This document shows, piece after piece, positions 7,499-14,917 of a DNA stretch of 17,442 nucleotides. Under the pieces are notes generated by a model that was not told the origin of the DNA, made no database searches, and worked only from the letters and a program-made list of their open reading frames with translations. How positions within the stretch are numbered: the first letter of the stretch is position 1; every line of letters starts with the position of its first letter. This DNA is from Proteobacteria bacterium UBA2133. Lineage in GTDB: Bacteria > Pseudomonadota > Gammaproteobacteria > Arenicellales > UBA868. The translations under genes and the position numbers were made by a program. The stretch is taken from positions 1 to 17,442 of the forward strand of contig DCXP01000039.1 of the NCBI GenBank assembly GCA_002327725.1, read 5' to 3'.

Positions 7499-8353
7499 CT
7501 ATTTCTCGGCAGACACGTAGCAGATAAATGCGGCGTCAGCGTCACCCTTTTCCGTTGAGGTAAAGACGCCGTTCCCCTCTCCGGACTTCTTATCAGTGCC
7601 TTCCCAATGGACCAGCACCCGTGCGAAACCGGCCTCTGTCAGCAGTTCCCGGAGTTCCGGCAGGGTCCAGAGCCGCCAGTCGTAACTGAATGCCCGCTTT
7701 ATTTTTGAGCCGTCGGGGAATTTGAAATGGATCTGGCAGTTGATGGCGCCGGTAATCGGGTTGTACCGGGCCTGATCCCAGACATAGACAAAGTCGTCGT
7801 GATCTGTCTCTTCCTTCATCTCGCGCATGGACTCGTAACCGCCATAAAAATCCAGGAACAGGATGCCGTCGTCGGCCAGGCAGTCACGGATCCGGGAAAA
7901 ATACCCTCGCAGCGCCTCCCGTGAATGGAAAATCCAGTAACTGAAGTTCATCGCCAGCACCATATCCATGGGCGGAGTGTCGACGGTCAGTACGTCGTCA
8001 TGCATAAGAACGACGCGTTGTGCTGCCGCTTCTTTTAGAGCAGCCACGTTGTTTTTCCGCCCCCAGGCCAGCACATCTTCATCAAGGTCCACGGCCCAGG
8101 CCCGGTTGTTTGCGCGTCTCCTGACCCACTCGCAGCTCGTATTCGCCGTACCGCAGAAGTCTTCTCGAAGGGTATCGGCCTTTCGACCCCGCAATTTATG
8201 GAACGTTTCATCGACCATGTCTATCTCGGATTCAACACACTGAACCGCGCGTTGATAAAGAATGTGTCGGTCCGCTTTGTCGGCTTGGGGTATTCGTTCC
8301 GCCAAAGCATCATGTCGCCGTGTTTTTCTGTTCTGTCTTTTCTTTTTACTCAT
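7499..8353 (-). CDS. Class I SAM-dependent methyltransferase, substrate unknown
   Basis: A 284-residue Rossmann methyltransferase. Motif I is LREDFCGTANTS at 62-73, the acidic end of beta 2 is AVDLDED at 87-93 (Asp89 or Asp91 binding the SAM ribose), MHDDV near 117-121 is motif II, and VLAMNFSYWIF is motif IV. Later segments FLDFYGGYE, YVWDQARYNPITG and SYDWRLWTLPEL belong to a conserved bacterial family with no assigned substrate. The first 15 residues are very basic (MSKKKRQNRKTRR), which could mean nucleic-acid or ribosome contact or may be a poorly conserved extension; ADRHILYQ at about 27 begins the conserved part. The ATG at 8353 has no clear Shine-Dalgarno. It is monocistronic, convergent with the SDR gene, and downstream of the 2-phosphoglycerate kinase homologue in the same direction but separated by 153 bp containing a hairpin. 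Confidence 0.85.
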   Translation of the reverse strand: MSKKKRQNRKTRRHDALAERIPQADKADRHILYQRAVQCVESEIDMVDETFHKLRGRKADTLREDFCGTANTSCEWVRRRANNRAWAVDLDEDVLAWGRKNNVAALKEAAAQRVVLMHDDVLTVDTPPMDMVLAMNFSYWIFHSREALRGYFSRIRDCLADDGILFLDFYGGYESMREMKEETDHDDFVYVWDQARYNPITGAINCQIHFKFPDGSKIKRAFSYDWRLWTLPELRELLTEAGFARVLVHWEGTDKKSGEGNGVFTSTEKGDADAAFICYVSAEK

Positions 8354-8476
8354 GATGAATCTGTAGATAGACGTAGCAGCCTTTCCCGGTCAACCGGCCA
8401 CACCGGTAAACTGAAATAGCAATCGAAGGATTGAAATTACAACGTCGGGGACAGCAGTGCGTATGTTAGCCTAAAG

Positions 8477-8501
8477 CGTTGCTCATCGAAAGAGAGCAAC
8501 G
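8477..8501 (-). terminator. Hairpin after the 2-phosphoglycerate kinase-like gene, possible terminator
   Basis: Perfect 8-bp inverted repeat CGTTGCTC / GAGCAACG with a 9-base loop, just beyond the stop of the minus-strand gene ending at 8507. Outer CTAAA (8471-8475) and TTTAG (8506-8510) can also pair with unpaired bases between. On the minus strand only three T follow the stem, so it is a weak intrinsic terminator or an mRNA-end stabiliser. The rest of 8354-8506 shows no gene. Confidence 0.4.
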
Positions 8502-8506
8502 GTCGT

Positions 8507-9676
8507 TTAGCGCGAAAGTTCGGGCGATGCCTCGAGAACGGCGGAGGAGATAATGGAGAACATCCGGGTCATGATATGCCCTCCCTCTGCTTCGTTGACC
8601 ACAACCGGGATGCCATGCTCTTGTGCTTCAGACATGAGCAGGGACTGCAGATCCCAGATCGCGTTAAAGTTATCCAGGTAATGCCGTCGCCCGCGCCGCG
8701 GGGCAGAGACCGCCCGGCCTCTGAAAAAGGTTTTCAGCGTCTTTTTGCGGTTGGCCGTGATAAGCAGAGGCACAACGATGGCGTCCGGGGGCCGGTCGAG
8801 GCCTTTCACAATCGACGGTCGAATATGGACGCCCTCGATGATGGTCGAGAACTGTTCGTGCTGAGATCTTGCGAGGAGCGCATGTACAGCAACTTCGATT
8901 TCGTCGGCCTGCCTGTTAAATCCGGTTCTTAAGGTTTTTGCCGTATAGTTTTTTGTTGGGGAGTTTTCCACTGCCTTCCACGCCTCAAAACTTGAGTAAT
9001 GCAACTCGGGCACGATTTCCGGGGGTCGCAGCGAGCGCATGACTTCACGGAACATGTCGGTAGACGCGGTTCGGGTGATGTCGAGCCTGCTGGCAAGTAA
9101 AGAAGCCGCATGGCTTTTCCCAACGCCGGGCGTTCCGCCGATCAGGATCACCAGGGTTCTGTTCGACTTCCGAAATCGGTGCCAGGCGTCGAGATAATTG
9201 GCAAAAAGCGTCCCTGCTTCTTTTTCCACCATCTCGCAAGAGAGTTCGTGCAGTTCGTGCCGCTCTATGCCCCGGGAGTAGTCTCTGGTCAGGCGTTCAT
9301 GAATATCGCGCACCAGCCGCTCGATCAGGACTTCCGGGATGCCGCAGGTTTCCAGGCGGTGTCGAAATACCGCTCGCGAGAACCACATTCTGTCCCGGTC
9401 TTTTTCATTGATCCGGACCCATGCCGGCCCCGCTTTGGCGAGCCGGTAGCGTTCGGCCATCTCGGGCCCCGACTGCTCATGCAGAATCTGCGAGACAGCT
9501 TCCGTGATTGCGTCCGAACTGATCTCCTCCTTGGTTGCCAACTGGTTTCGCACCGTTGATGCAATGTCGTAGGCTTCGCTGAACGTCAGGCCGACCTTTT
9601 GCAGCGAGCGGGTGAGAATACCACGCAGGAAGGGCGCCGAATCTCCACCAGGATGGACGACGTTTAATCTGGACAC
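8507..9676 (-). CDS. 2-phosphoglycerate kinase-like protein with N-terminal ATP-cone
   Basis: A 389-residue P-loop kinase related to archaeal 2-phosphoglycerate kinase (COG2074 type), which phosphorylates 2-phosphoglycerate to 2,3-bisphosphoglycerate on the way to cyclic 2,3-diphosphoglycerate. Residues 13-66 read like an ATP-cone (APFLRGILTRSLQKVGL, then AYDIASTVRNQL), a nucleotide-sensing domain also present in the archaeal enzymes. Residues about 98-155 (FSRAVFRHRLETCGI, then LVRDIHERL) look like a second, diverged copy. The kinase starts at about 172 with Walker A GGTPGVGKS (180-188), then ASTDMFREVMR (204-214), IIEGVHI and a C-terminal HYLDNFNAIWDLQ segment. A GTG at 9676 is the start because it keeps the ATP-cone; the Shine-Dalgarno is weak. 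It is monocistronic and divergent from the D-lactate dehydrogenase gene. The substrate in bacteria is not established; a kinase for another phosphorylated or signalling metabolite is possible. Confidence 0.8.
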   Translation of the reverse strand: MSRLNVVHPGGDSAPFLRGILTRSLQKVGLTFSEAYDIASTVRNQLATKEEISSDAITEAVSQILHEQSGPEMAERYRLAKAGPAWVRINEKDRDRMWFSRAVFRHRLETCGIPEVLIERLVRDIHERLTRDYSRGIERHELHELSCEMVEKEAGTLFANYLDAWHRFRKSNRTLVILIGGTPGVGKSHAASLLASRLDITRTASTDMFREVMRSLRPPEIVPELHYSSFEAWKAVENSPTKNYTAKTLRTGFNRQADEIEVAVHALLARSQHEQFSTIIEGVHIRPSIVKGLDRPPDAIVVPLLITANRKKTLKTFFRGRAVSAPRRGRRHYLDNFNAIWDLQSLLMSEAQEHGIPVVVNEAEGGHIMTRMFSIISSAVLEASPELSR

Positions 9677-9772
9677 AAACGAAGGCCTGCGGGTAGATGG
9701 GTGTTGAAACAGGTTGATAGTATAAGAGAAGAGAATTCCGGGCCTGAATCTATGGTCCGTACTGAGCGGGGA

Positions 9773-9778
9773 TATAAT
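9773..9778 (+). promoter_or_regulatory. Consensus -10 box upstream of the D-lactate dehydrogenase gene
   Basis: TATAAT, perfect -10 consensus, 30 bases before the ATG at 9809 in the 132-bp divergent spacer. No matching -35 was found at 16-18 bases, which would fit an activator-dependent promoter or chance. Confidence 0.4.
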
Positions 9779-9808
9779 GAGGGTGAATAACCGGTTTTAG
9801 GCTACAAC

Positions 9809-11212
9809 ATGGCAGACCAGGCACAAAAGAGGACTCCGGCGCCGTCCGTCGCCAAGGTTATAGCCAGCCTTGAGACTGAGTTCGGTGAACGACTTTCAAA
9901 AGCAGCGGCAGTGCGTGAGCGCTTTGGCAAGGACGAGTCCTTTCATGCCAGCATTCCGCCTGACGCTGTGGTCACCCCGCGCAGCACCGAGGAAGTCAGC
10001 CGGATCGTAAGACTCTGTGCTGAGCATCAGGTTCCGGTCATCCCTTACGGCACTGGCACCGCACTTGAGGGGCACGTCGCTGCACTGCATGGCGGTATTT
10101 CGATCAACATGCAGGAGATGAACGAGGTCATTGAGGTCCACGATGAGGATCTCGATGTGGTTGTCCAGCCCGGGGTCACCCGCAAACAGCTGAACCAGTA
10201 CCTGCACGACCGGGGGCTGTTTTTCCCGATAGACCCCGGTGCCGATGCCTCTATCGGCGGTATGACCGCATGCCGGGCTTCCGGTACCAACGCTGTTCGC
10301 TACGGGACCATGCGGGAAAATGTTCTGGCGCTGACGGTGGTACTGGCCGATGGTCGGGTCATACAGACTTCAAGACGGGCCCGCAAGTCTGCAGCGGGCT
10401 ACGACCTGACCCGGCTTTTCGTGGGCTCCGAGGGGACGCTTGGAGTGATCACCGAGATCACGCTCAGGCTTTACGGCATTCCAGAAGCGATCTCTTCCGC
10501 GGTCTGTACCTTCCCGGATCTCGACAGCGCTGTGGCAACCGTGATCACCACGATCCAGCACGGTGTGCCTGTTGCCCGGATCGAACTGCTGGATGAAGCG
10601 CAGATAGACGCCATTAACCGTTATTCCAAAACCGATCTTGCCGTGGCACCGACGCTGTTCCTGGAGTTTCATGGTTCCTCCCGCGGTGTCGAGGAGCAGT
10701 CCGGAATTGTTCAGGAAATTGCGGCAGACTCAGGGGGCAGCAATTTCCAGTGGACCACCAATACCGAGGAGCGAAACCGCCTCTGGCAGGCCCGTCACGA
10801 TGCGGCCTATGCCTGCAAGGCGCTGCATCCTGACGGGGAGATCTGGGCAACGGACGTGTGCGTGCCGATTTCACAGCTGGCCGAGTGCATCCGTGAGACC
10901 CAGCGGGATATCCGTGAATCGAATCTGGTCGCGCCTATCGCAGGCCACGCGGGAGATGGGAACTTTCACCTGGCACTGCCGGTGGATAAAAATGATGCCG
11001 AAAAACACGAAAGGGCCCAGCAGCTGCACGAACGGATGGTGATGCGGGCGCTTGCCATGGGCGGTACCTGTACCGGCGAGCATGGCATCGGTTACGGCAA
11101 GCTCGATTTTCTGGTCGCGGAACATGGTGAAGCGGTCAGCGTCATGCGCGCAATCAAGCAGGCTCTGGATCCCGACAACATCATGAACCCCGGCAAGATC
11201 CTGCGGGTCTGA
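9809..11212 (+). CDS. FAD-linked D-lactate dehydrogenase (GlcD/LDHD family)
   Basis: A 467-residue flavoprotein of the VAO/PCMH family that oxidises D-lactate (or a related D-2-hydroxy acid) to the 2-oxo acid and passes electrons to a quinone or cytochrome. FAD-binding part: PPDAVVTPRSTEEV (50-63), the pyrophosphate loop PVIPYGTGTALEGH (76-89) and ASIGGMTACRASGTNAVRYG (147-166), the last characteristic of the LDHD/DLD branch rather than GlcD. Cap and C-terminal part: GHAGDGNFH (379-387) with the metal histidines, CTGEHGIG (421-428) and NIMNPGKIL (457-465). Length equals mature mitochondrial LDHD. There is no GlcE/GlcF-type partner or Fe-S subunit next to it. It is followed 79 bp downstream by a GGT-family gene in the same direction. 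D-lactate from the methylglyoxal/glyoxalase route is a reasonable substrate. Glycolate or 2-hydroxyglutarate are alternatives. Confidence 0.9.
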   Translation: MADQAQKRTPAPSVAKVIASLETEFGERLSKAAAVRERFGKDESFHASIPPDAVVTPRSTEEVSRIVRLCAEHQVPVIPYGTGTALEGHVAALHGGISINMQEMNEVIEVHDEDLDVVVQPGVTRKQLNQYLHDRGLFFPIDPGADASIGGMTACRASGTNAVRYGTMRENVLALTVVLADGRVIQTSRRARKSAAGYDLTRLFVGSEGTLGVITEITLRLYGIPEAISSAVCTFPDLDSAVATVITTIQHGVPVARIELLDEAQIDAINRYSKTDLAVAPTLFLEFHGSSRGVEEQSGIVQEIAADSGGSNFQWTTNTEERNRLWQARHDAAYACKALHPDGEIWATDVCVPISQLAECIRETQRDIRESNLVAPIAGHAGDGNFHLALPVDKNDAEKHERAQQLHERMVMRALAMGGTCTGEHGIGYGKLDFLVAEHGEAVSVMRAIKQALDPDNIMNPGKILRV

Positions 11213-11291
11213 CCGGCGCATCGCTGCTGAGTTTTCAAGCCAGACCACGCCTCGATCTTTTTGCTTCCTAAGGTCACCGCTTAGTCACCCG

Positions 11292-12860
11292 ATGGAACAC
11301 TGGTCTATTGCCAAGCCTGCAGTTCACGCTGAGGGCGGTGTGGTGGTGTCTCAGCATTATCAGGCAGCCGAGGCAGGTGTCAGGGTGCTGGCCCAGGGCG
11401 GCAATGCGGTGGATGCCGCGATTGCAGCGGGCTTCGCGCTTGGCACCGTAGAGCCCTGGATGAGCGGACTTGGCGGCTGCGGCTTCATGACCGTTTATCT
11501 TGCCGATACGGGGCGTAGTTACGCCATCGAGTTCGGGGTTCGCTCATCCGCCGCGCTCGACCCTAAAGACTATCCGCTCGGCAGCGGATTTGATTCTGAT
11601 CTTTTTGCCTGGCCTGGGGTTCTGGATAATCGGAACGTGCTGGGGCCATATTCTGTTGCTGTGCCGGGTTATGTTGCCGGCGTTGCACTCGCAGCGAAAC
11701 GCTTTGCAACGCTGTCGTGGGACGAACTGCTTTCGCCTGCAATCGAGTTGGCCCGGCAGGGCCTTACTGTTGACTGGTACTCAAGCCTCAAGATTGCATC
11801 CAGCGCGCAAGACATCGCGGGCTTTGAATCAACGCGCTCGGTTTATCTGCCCGATGGCCAGGTGCCGATGGGTCACTGGGCAGGCGCGCCTCCCGTGATA
11901 GAACTCAAAGGTCTGGCGCAAACGCTGCAGCAACTTGCCGATGAGGGCCCGGATGGGTTCTATCGCGGGGACCTTGCCCGCCGTCTGCTGTGCGATGCCG
12001 AGATGGTGGGTATCGGCCTGACGGCTGATGATCTTGCCGCTTATGAGGCTGAGTGTCATGAGCTGCCCGGCTTTACCTACCGCGACGCCATGGTTTACAC
12101 GCCTACCGGCCTTTGCGGCGGCCCCAGTATGTGTGATGCACTTGATGAACTGGCCCGGCAAGTCCGGATGCCGGGCGATCGGCCGGACGGTGACTTCTAC
12201 TGTGCGGTCGCTGACGGACTTAACAGCGCCTATGCGCATCGGCTCACCCGGATGGGCGACAGCCCGGATGGCAGGACACCGGGCTGTACCACCCACCTCA
12301 ATGTCACCGACCGGGACGGCAACGTGGTGGCACTGACGCAGACACTATTGTCGGTATTCGGGTCGCGATTGCTGCTGCCTGATACCGGAATCCTGATGAA
12401 TAACGGTGTCATGTGGTTTGATCCGACACCGGGTCGACCCAACTCTCTGGCGCCGGCAAAGCGGCCATTAAGCAATATGTGTCCGGCCATTGTGAAATTG
12501 CCATCGGGTGTGGCCTTCGCCGCGGGCGCATCCGGCGGTCGGCGAATTGTCTCATCCGTTATGCAACTCATCTCTTTTATGACGGATTTCGGTATGGATC
12601 CGGAGCAGGCGATGCGCCAGCCGAGGATCGATGTTGAAGGCTCGGATAACGTGCTCGCTGATACAGCACTGGATGATTCAGTCATCGCCGCATTGAGACA
12701 GCGCTTTGAAAATGTCACGACTGCCCAGCATGGTGTGTATCCGAGTCTTTTCGGCTGCCCTTCGATTGCAAGCGTCGAGCCCGGCAGCGGCCGTTCCACG
12801 GGTGCTGCATTTGTGACGTCCCCGCTGGCAGCAGCCGTGGGCGAGCACGCCGAAAGTTAG
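11292..12860 (+). CDS. Gamma-glutamyltransferase-family Ntn hydrolase, probably cytosolic, diverged substrate site
   Basis: A 522-residue proenzyme of the GGT family, which self-cleaves to expose a catalytic Thr. N-terminal signatures are GGNAVDAAIAAGFALG (36-51), EPWMSGLGG (54-62) and PGYVAG (125-130). The predicted cleavage lies before Thr333 in GCTTHLNVTDRDGN. The small subunit carries GILMNN (366-371), RPLSNMCP (391-398) and the oxyanion GG in GASGGRRI (412-419). No signal peptide is present, unlike periplasmic E. coli GGT. Residues that bind gamma-glutamate in E. coli GGT (numbers from memory) are changed: the FREMAP arginine region reads FGVRSS, Asn411 becomes Leu, Asp433 becomes Met, and Ser463 becomes Asn. 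An amidohydrolase or acylase of the HpxW/cephalosporin-acylase kind is as likely as true GGT. ATG 11292 has a weak Shine-Dalgarno. It may be cotranscribed with the D-lactate dehydrogenase gene. Confidence 0.87.
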   Translation: MEHWSIAKPAVHAEGGVVVSQHYQAAEAGVRVLAQGGNAVDAAIAAGFALGTVEPWMSGLGGCGFMTVYLADTGRSYAIEFGVRSSAALDPKDYPLGSGFDSDLFAWPGVLDNRNVLGPYSVAVPGYVAGVALAAKRFATLSWDELLSPAIELARQGLTVDWYSSLKIASSAQDIAGFESTRSVYLPDGQVPMGHWAGAPPVIELKGLAQTLQQLADEGPDGFYRGDLARRLLCDAEMVGIGLTADDLAAYEAECHELPGFTYRDAMVYTPTGLCGGPSMCDALDELARQVRMPGDRPDGDFYCAVADGLNSAYAHRLTRMGDSPDGRTPGCTTHLNVTDRDGNVVALTQTLLSVFGSRLLLPDTGILMNNGVMWFDPTPGRPNSLAPAKRPLSNMCPAIVKLPSGVAFAAGASGGRRIVSSVMQLISFMTDFGMDPEQAMRQPRIDVEGSDNVLADTALDDSVIAALRQRFENVTTAQHGVYPSLFGCPSIASVEPGSGRSTGAAFVTSPLAAAVGEHAES

Positions 12861-12898
12861 CCCGCGTTATTGATCCGAAGCGAGGCTCGAGCAGGACC

Positions 12899-13552
12899 AT
12901 GTCGCAAAGTGAGATCCGTCGTCGCGGCACCGATCTTGTTACAGGCGAAGGGCAACTTGCGGTTGAAGACGGCATCTTTGAATACTGGCCCCGCTTTCTC
13001 GATGCCGCAGAGGCATCATCCTGCCTTGAACAACTCCAGGAGAGAATCGACTGGCATACACCAAGAGTGTTTGTGTATGGGCGTTGGGTCGATTCGCCCC
13101 GCCAGTCAGCCTGGTATGGCGACAGCGGGGCGGTCTACCGTTACTCGGGAACCGTAAATCAACCCAGTCCGTGGTTGCCCGAACTCGACAGTCTTCGGGA
13201 GCGCCTCAAACAGTTCTGCACGAGTCATTTCAACAGCGTTCTGGCAAACCAGTACCGCTCAGGGAGAGACAGTATAGGGTGGCACAGCGACGATGAAAAA
13301 GAACTCGGTCCTGATCCCGTTATTGCGTCGGTCAGCCTCGGCGGTGCACGGCGCTTTCTGCTGCAGCATCGCCGGCGCAAACACCTCCCGATTCACGAAA
13401 TTGTGCTCGAACACGGTTCTCTGCTGGTCATGGGGGCCGGCAGCCAGCGGGCCTGGCGCCATAGCGTACCCAAGACGCGCCGACCCGTTGCGCCAAGAAT
13501 TAATCTCACCTATCGTCACGTCATAGCAGCAACGGACACCACCACCGCTTAA
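12899..13552 (+). CDS. AlkB-type 2-oxoglutarate/Fe(II) dioxygenase
   Basis: A 217-residue oxygenase of the AlkB superfamily, closest in look to the ALKBH2/3 form. Such enzymes remove methyl groups oxidatively from 1-methyladenine and 3-methylcytosine in DNA or RNA, using Fe(II), O2 and 2-oxoglutarate. The iron ligands are visible as His129 and Asp131 in GWHSDDE and His188 in WRHSVPK. 2-Oxoglutarate contacts are NQYRSG (117-122, Asn and Tyr) and the RINLTYR arginines at 200 and 206. ASVSLGGARRFLL (143-155) and LEHGSLLVMGAGSQ (170-183) complete the double-stranded beta helix. PRVFVYGRWVDSPR (55-68) is the substrate-lid region with the typical PR residues. Starts at ATG 12899, 38 nt after the GGT-family stop, with AGGA close upstream. 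No Ada regulator or box is nearby. It lies 51 nt before rarA, so both may serve DNA repair. Confidence 0.9.
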   Translation: MSQSEIRRRGTDLVTGEGQLAVEDGIFEYWPRFLDAAEASSCLEQLQERIDWHTPRVFVYGRWVDSPRQSAWYGDSGAVYRYSGTVNQPSPWLPELDSLRERLKQFCTSHFNSVLANQYRSGRDSIGWHSDDEKELGPDPVIASVSLGGARRFLLQHRRRKHLPIHEIVLEHGSLLVMGAGSQRAWRHSVPKTRRPVAPRINLTYRHVIAATDTTTA

Positions 13553-13603
13553 CCGGAGCCACAGACAGCACGATCCTGCGTGAGTGCGAACCGCCTTCTA
13601 TAA

Positions 13604-14917
13604 ATGAATCAAGACGAGGCTCCAAGAGACTATCGACCGCTTGCCGAGACGATGCGGCCGCAAAGCCTTGAGGAATTTGTGGGCCAGAGCCAACTGGTGG
13701 GCGAGGGCGCAGCCCTTCGTCAGGCATTACTCGCCGGGCGGATTCATTCGATGGTGCTGTGGGGGCCGCCCGGTACCGGAAAAACGACCCTCGCCAGAAT
13801 GGTGGCGCAGTATTGTGACGCCCGATTCGAGGTGCTTTCGGCGGTCACGGCGGGCATTAAGGATGTCCGGGAGGTGGTTGCCCGGGCCAAGGCGCTCCCG
13901 GGAAAACTGGTGCTGTTTGTCGATGAAGTGCATCGCTTTAACAAAGCGCAGCAGGATGGCTTTTTGCCCCATGTCGAGGACGGCACGCTGATTCTGATTG
14001 GGGCAACCACGGAAAACCCGTCATTTGAACTCAACAACGCGCTGCTGTCACGTCTTCGGGTCTACGTGTTAAAGCCGCTTGAGCGCGATGACCTTGCCAG
14101 ACTTCTGGACCGGGCACTTGAAGACGCCGAGCGGGGACTTGGCAGTCTGCAACTTTCATTATCGGAAACTGCCCGCGAGCAGCTTATGGATGCTGCAGAT
14201 GGTGACGCCCGACGGCTTTTGAATCTGATGGAGATCGCCGCGCAGCTTGCAAAGACCACCAAAGACGGCTGCACACTGACAGACGAGGTGCTGCCCCAAG
14301 TCATTGGCACGCCTTTGCGGCGTTTCGATAAAGGCGGAGATCTTTTTTACGACCAGATTTCTGCACTGCATAAATCCATGCGCGGGACCGACCCGGATGC
14401 CGTGCTCTACTGGTTCTGCCGGATGATTGACGGGGGCTGCGACCCGCGTTATATCGCGCGGCGTGCGATCAGAATGGCAAGCGAGGATGTGGGCAACGCT
14501 GACCCCCGGGCGCTCACGCTGGCGCTGGATGCCGCCGAGAGTTATGAGCGTATGGGCTCCCCCGAGGGGGAACTCGCGCTTGCGCAGGCGCTCGTATACC
14601 TTGCCTGTGCACCCAAGAGCAACGCGGTATATCAAGGATATAACGAGGCAATGAAAGCGGCGCAGGAGACCGGTACCCAGGAAGTTCCGATGCACCTTCG
14701 TAACGCGCCGACACGGCTTGCGAAAGAACTCGGTCACGGTGAGGGTTACCGGTACGCCCATAATGAACCCGGTGCTTATGCCCATGGCGAGACCTATCTG
14801 CCCGAGACGCTGATCGGCCGGCAGTATTACCACCCGGTCGACCGGGGCCTTGAGATCAAAATTCGCGAGAAACTTGAGCGCCTTCGCAAAAAGAGCAGAT
14901 CGATCGATGGCAACTGA
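13604..14917 (+). CDS. rarA: Replication-associated recombination protein A (AAA+ ATPase)
   Basis: A 437-residue clamp-loader-related AAA+ ATPase (RarA/MgsA, eukaryotic WRNIP1) that acts at stalled replication forks. Features in order: RPLAETMRPQSLEEFVGQ (11-28, box II), Walker A GPPGTGKT (54-61), Walker B LFVDEVHRFNKAQQD (104-118), sensor 1 GATTENPSFELN (133-144), SRL with the arginine finger at Arg150, the sensor 2 region GDARRLLNLME (about 205-215), and the C-terminal tetramerisation domain with FYDQISALHKS, GCDPRYIARR, SEDVGNADP and the HLRNAPT segment. Full length. In E. coli the gene lies between lolA and serS; here it sits between an AlkB gene and birA. Its last codons overlap the birA start by 11 nt, so translation is probably coupled. 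The ATG is chosen for its position before the conserved RPL segment; no strong Shine-Dalgarno. Confidence 0.96.
   Translation: MNQDEAPRDYRPLAETMRPQSLEEFVGQSQLVGEGAALRQALLAGRIHSMVLWGPPGTGKTTLARMVAQYCDARFEVLSAVTAGIKDVREVVARAKALPGKLVLFVDEVHRFNKAQQDGFLPHVEDGTLILIGATTENPSFELNNALLSRLRVYVLKPLERDDLARLLDRALEDAERGLGSLQLSLSETAREQLMDAADGDARRLLNLMEIAAQLAKTTKDGCTLTDEVLPQVIGTPLRRFDKGGDLFYDQISALHKSMRGTDPDAVLYWFCRMIDGGCDPRYIARRAIRMASEDVGNADPRALTLALDAAESYERMGSPEGELALAQALVYLACAPKSNAVYQGYNEAMKAAQETGTQEVPMHLRNAPTRLAKELGHGEGYRYAHNEPGAYAHGETYLPETLIGRQYYHPVDRGLEIKIREKLERLRKKSRSIDGN

Noticed and set aside
13598..13606. TATAAATG immediately before rarA as a promoter
   Set aside because: The box abuts the start codon, so transcription would begin inside the gene. 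It is more simply an A/T-rich translation initiation context.
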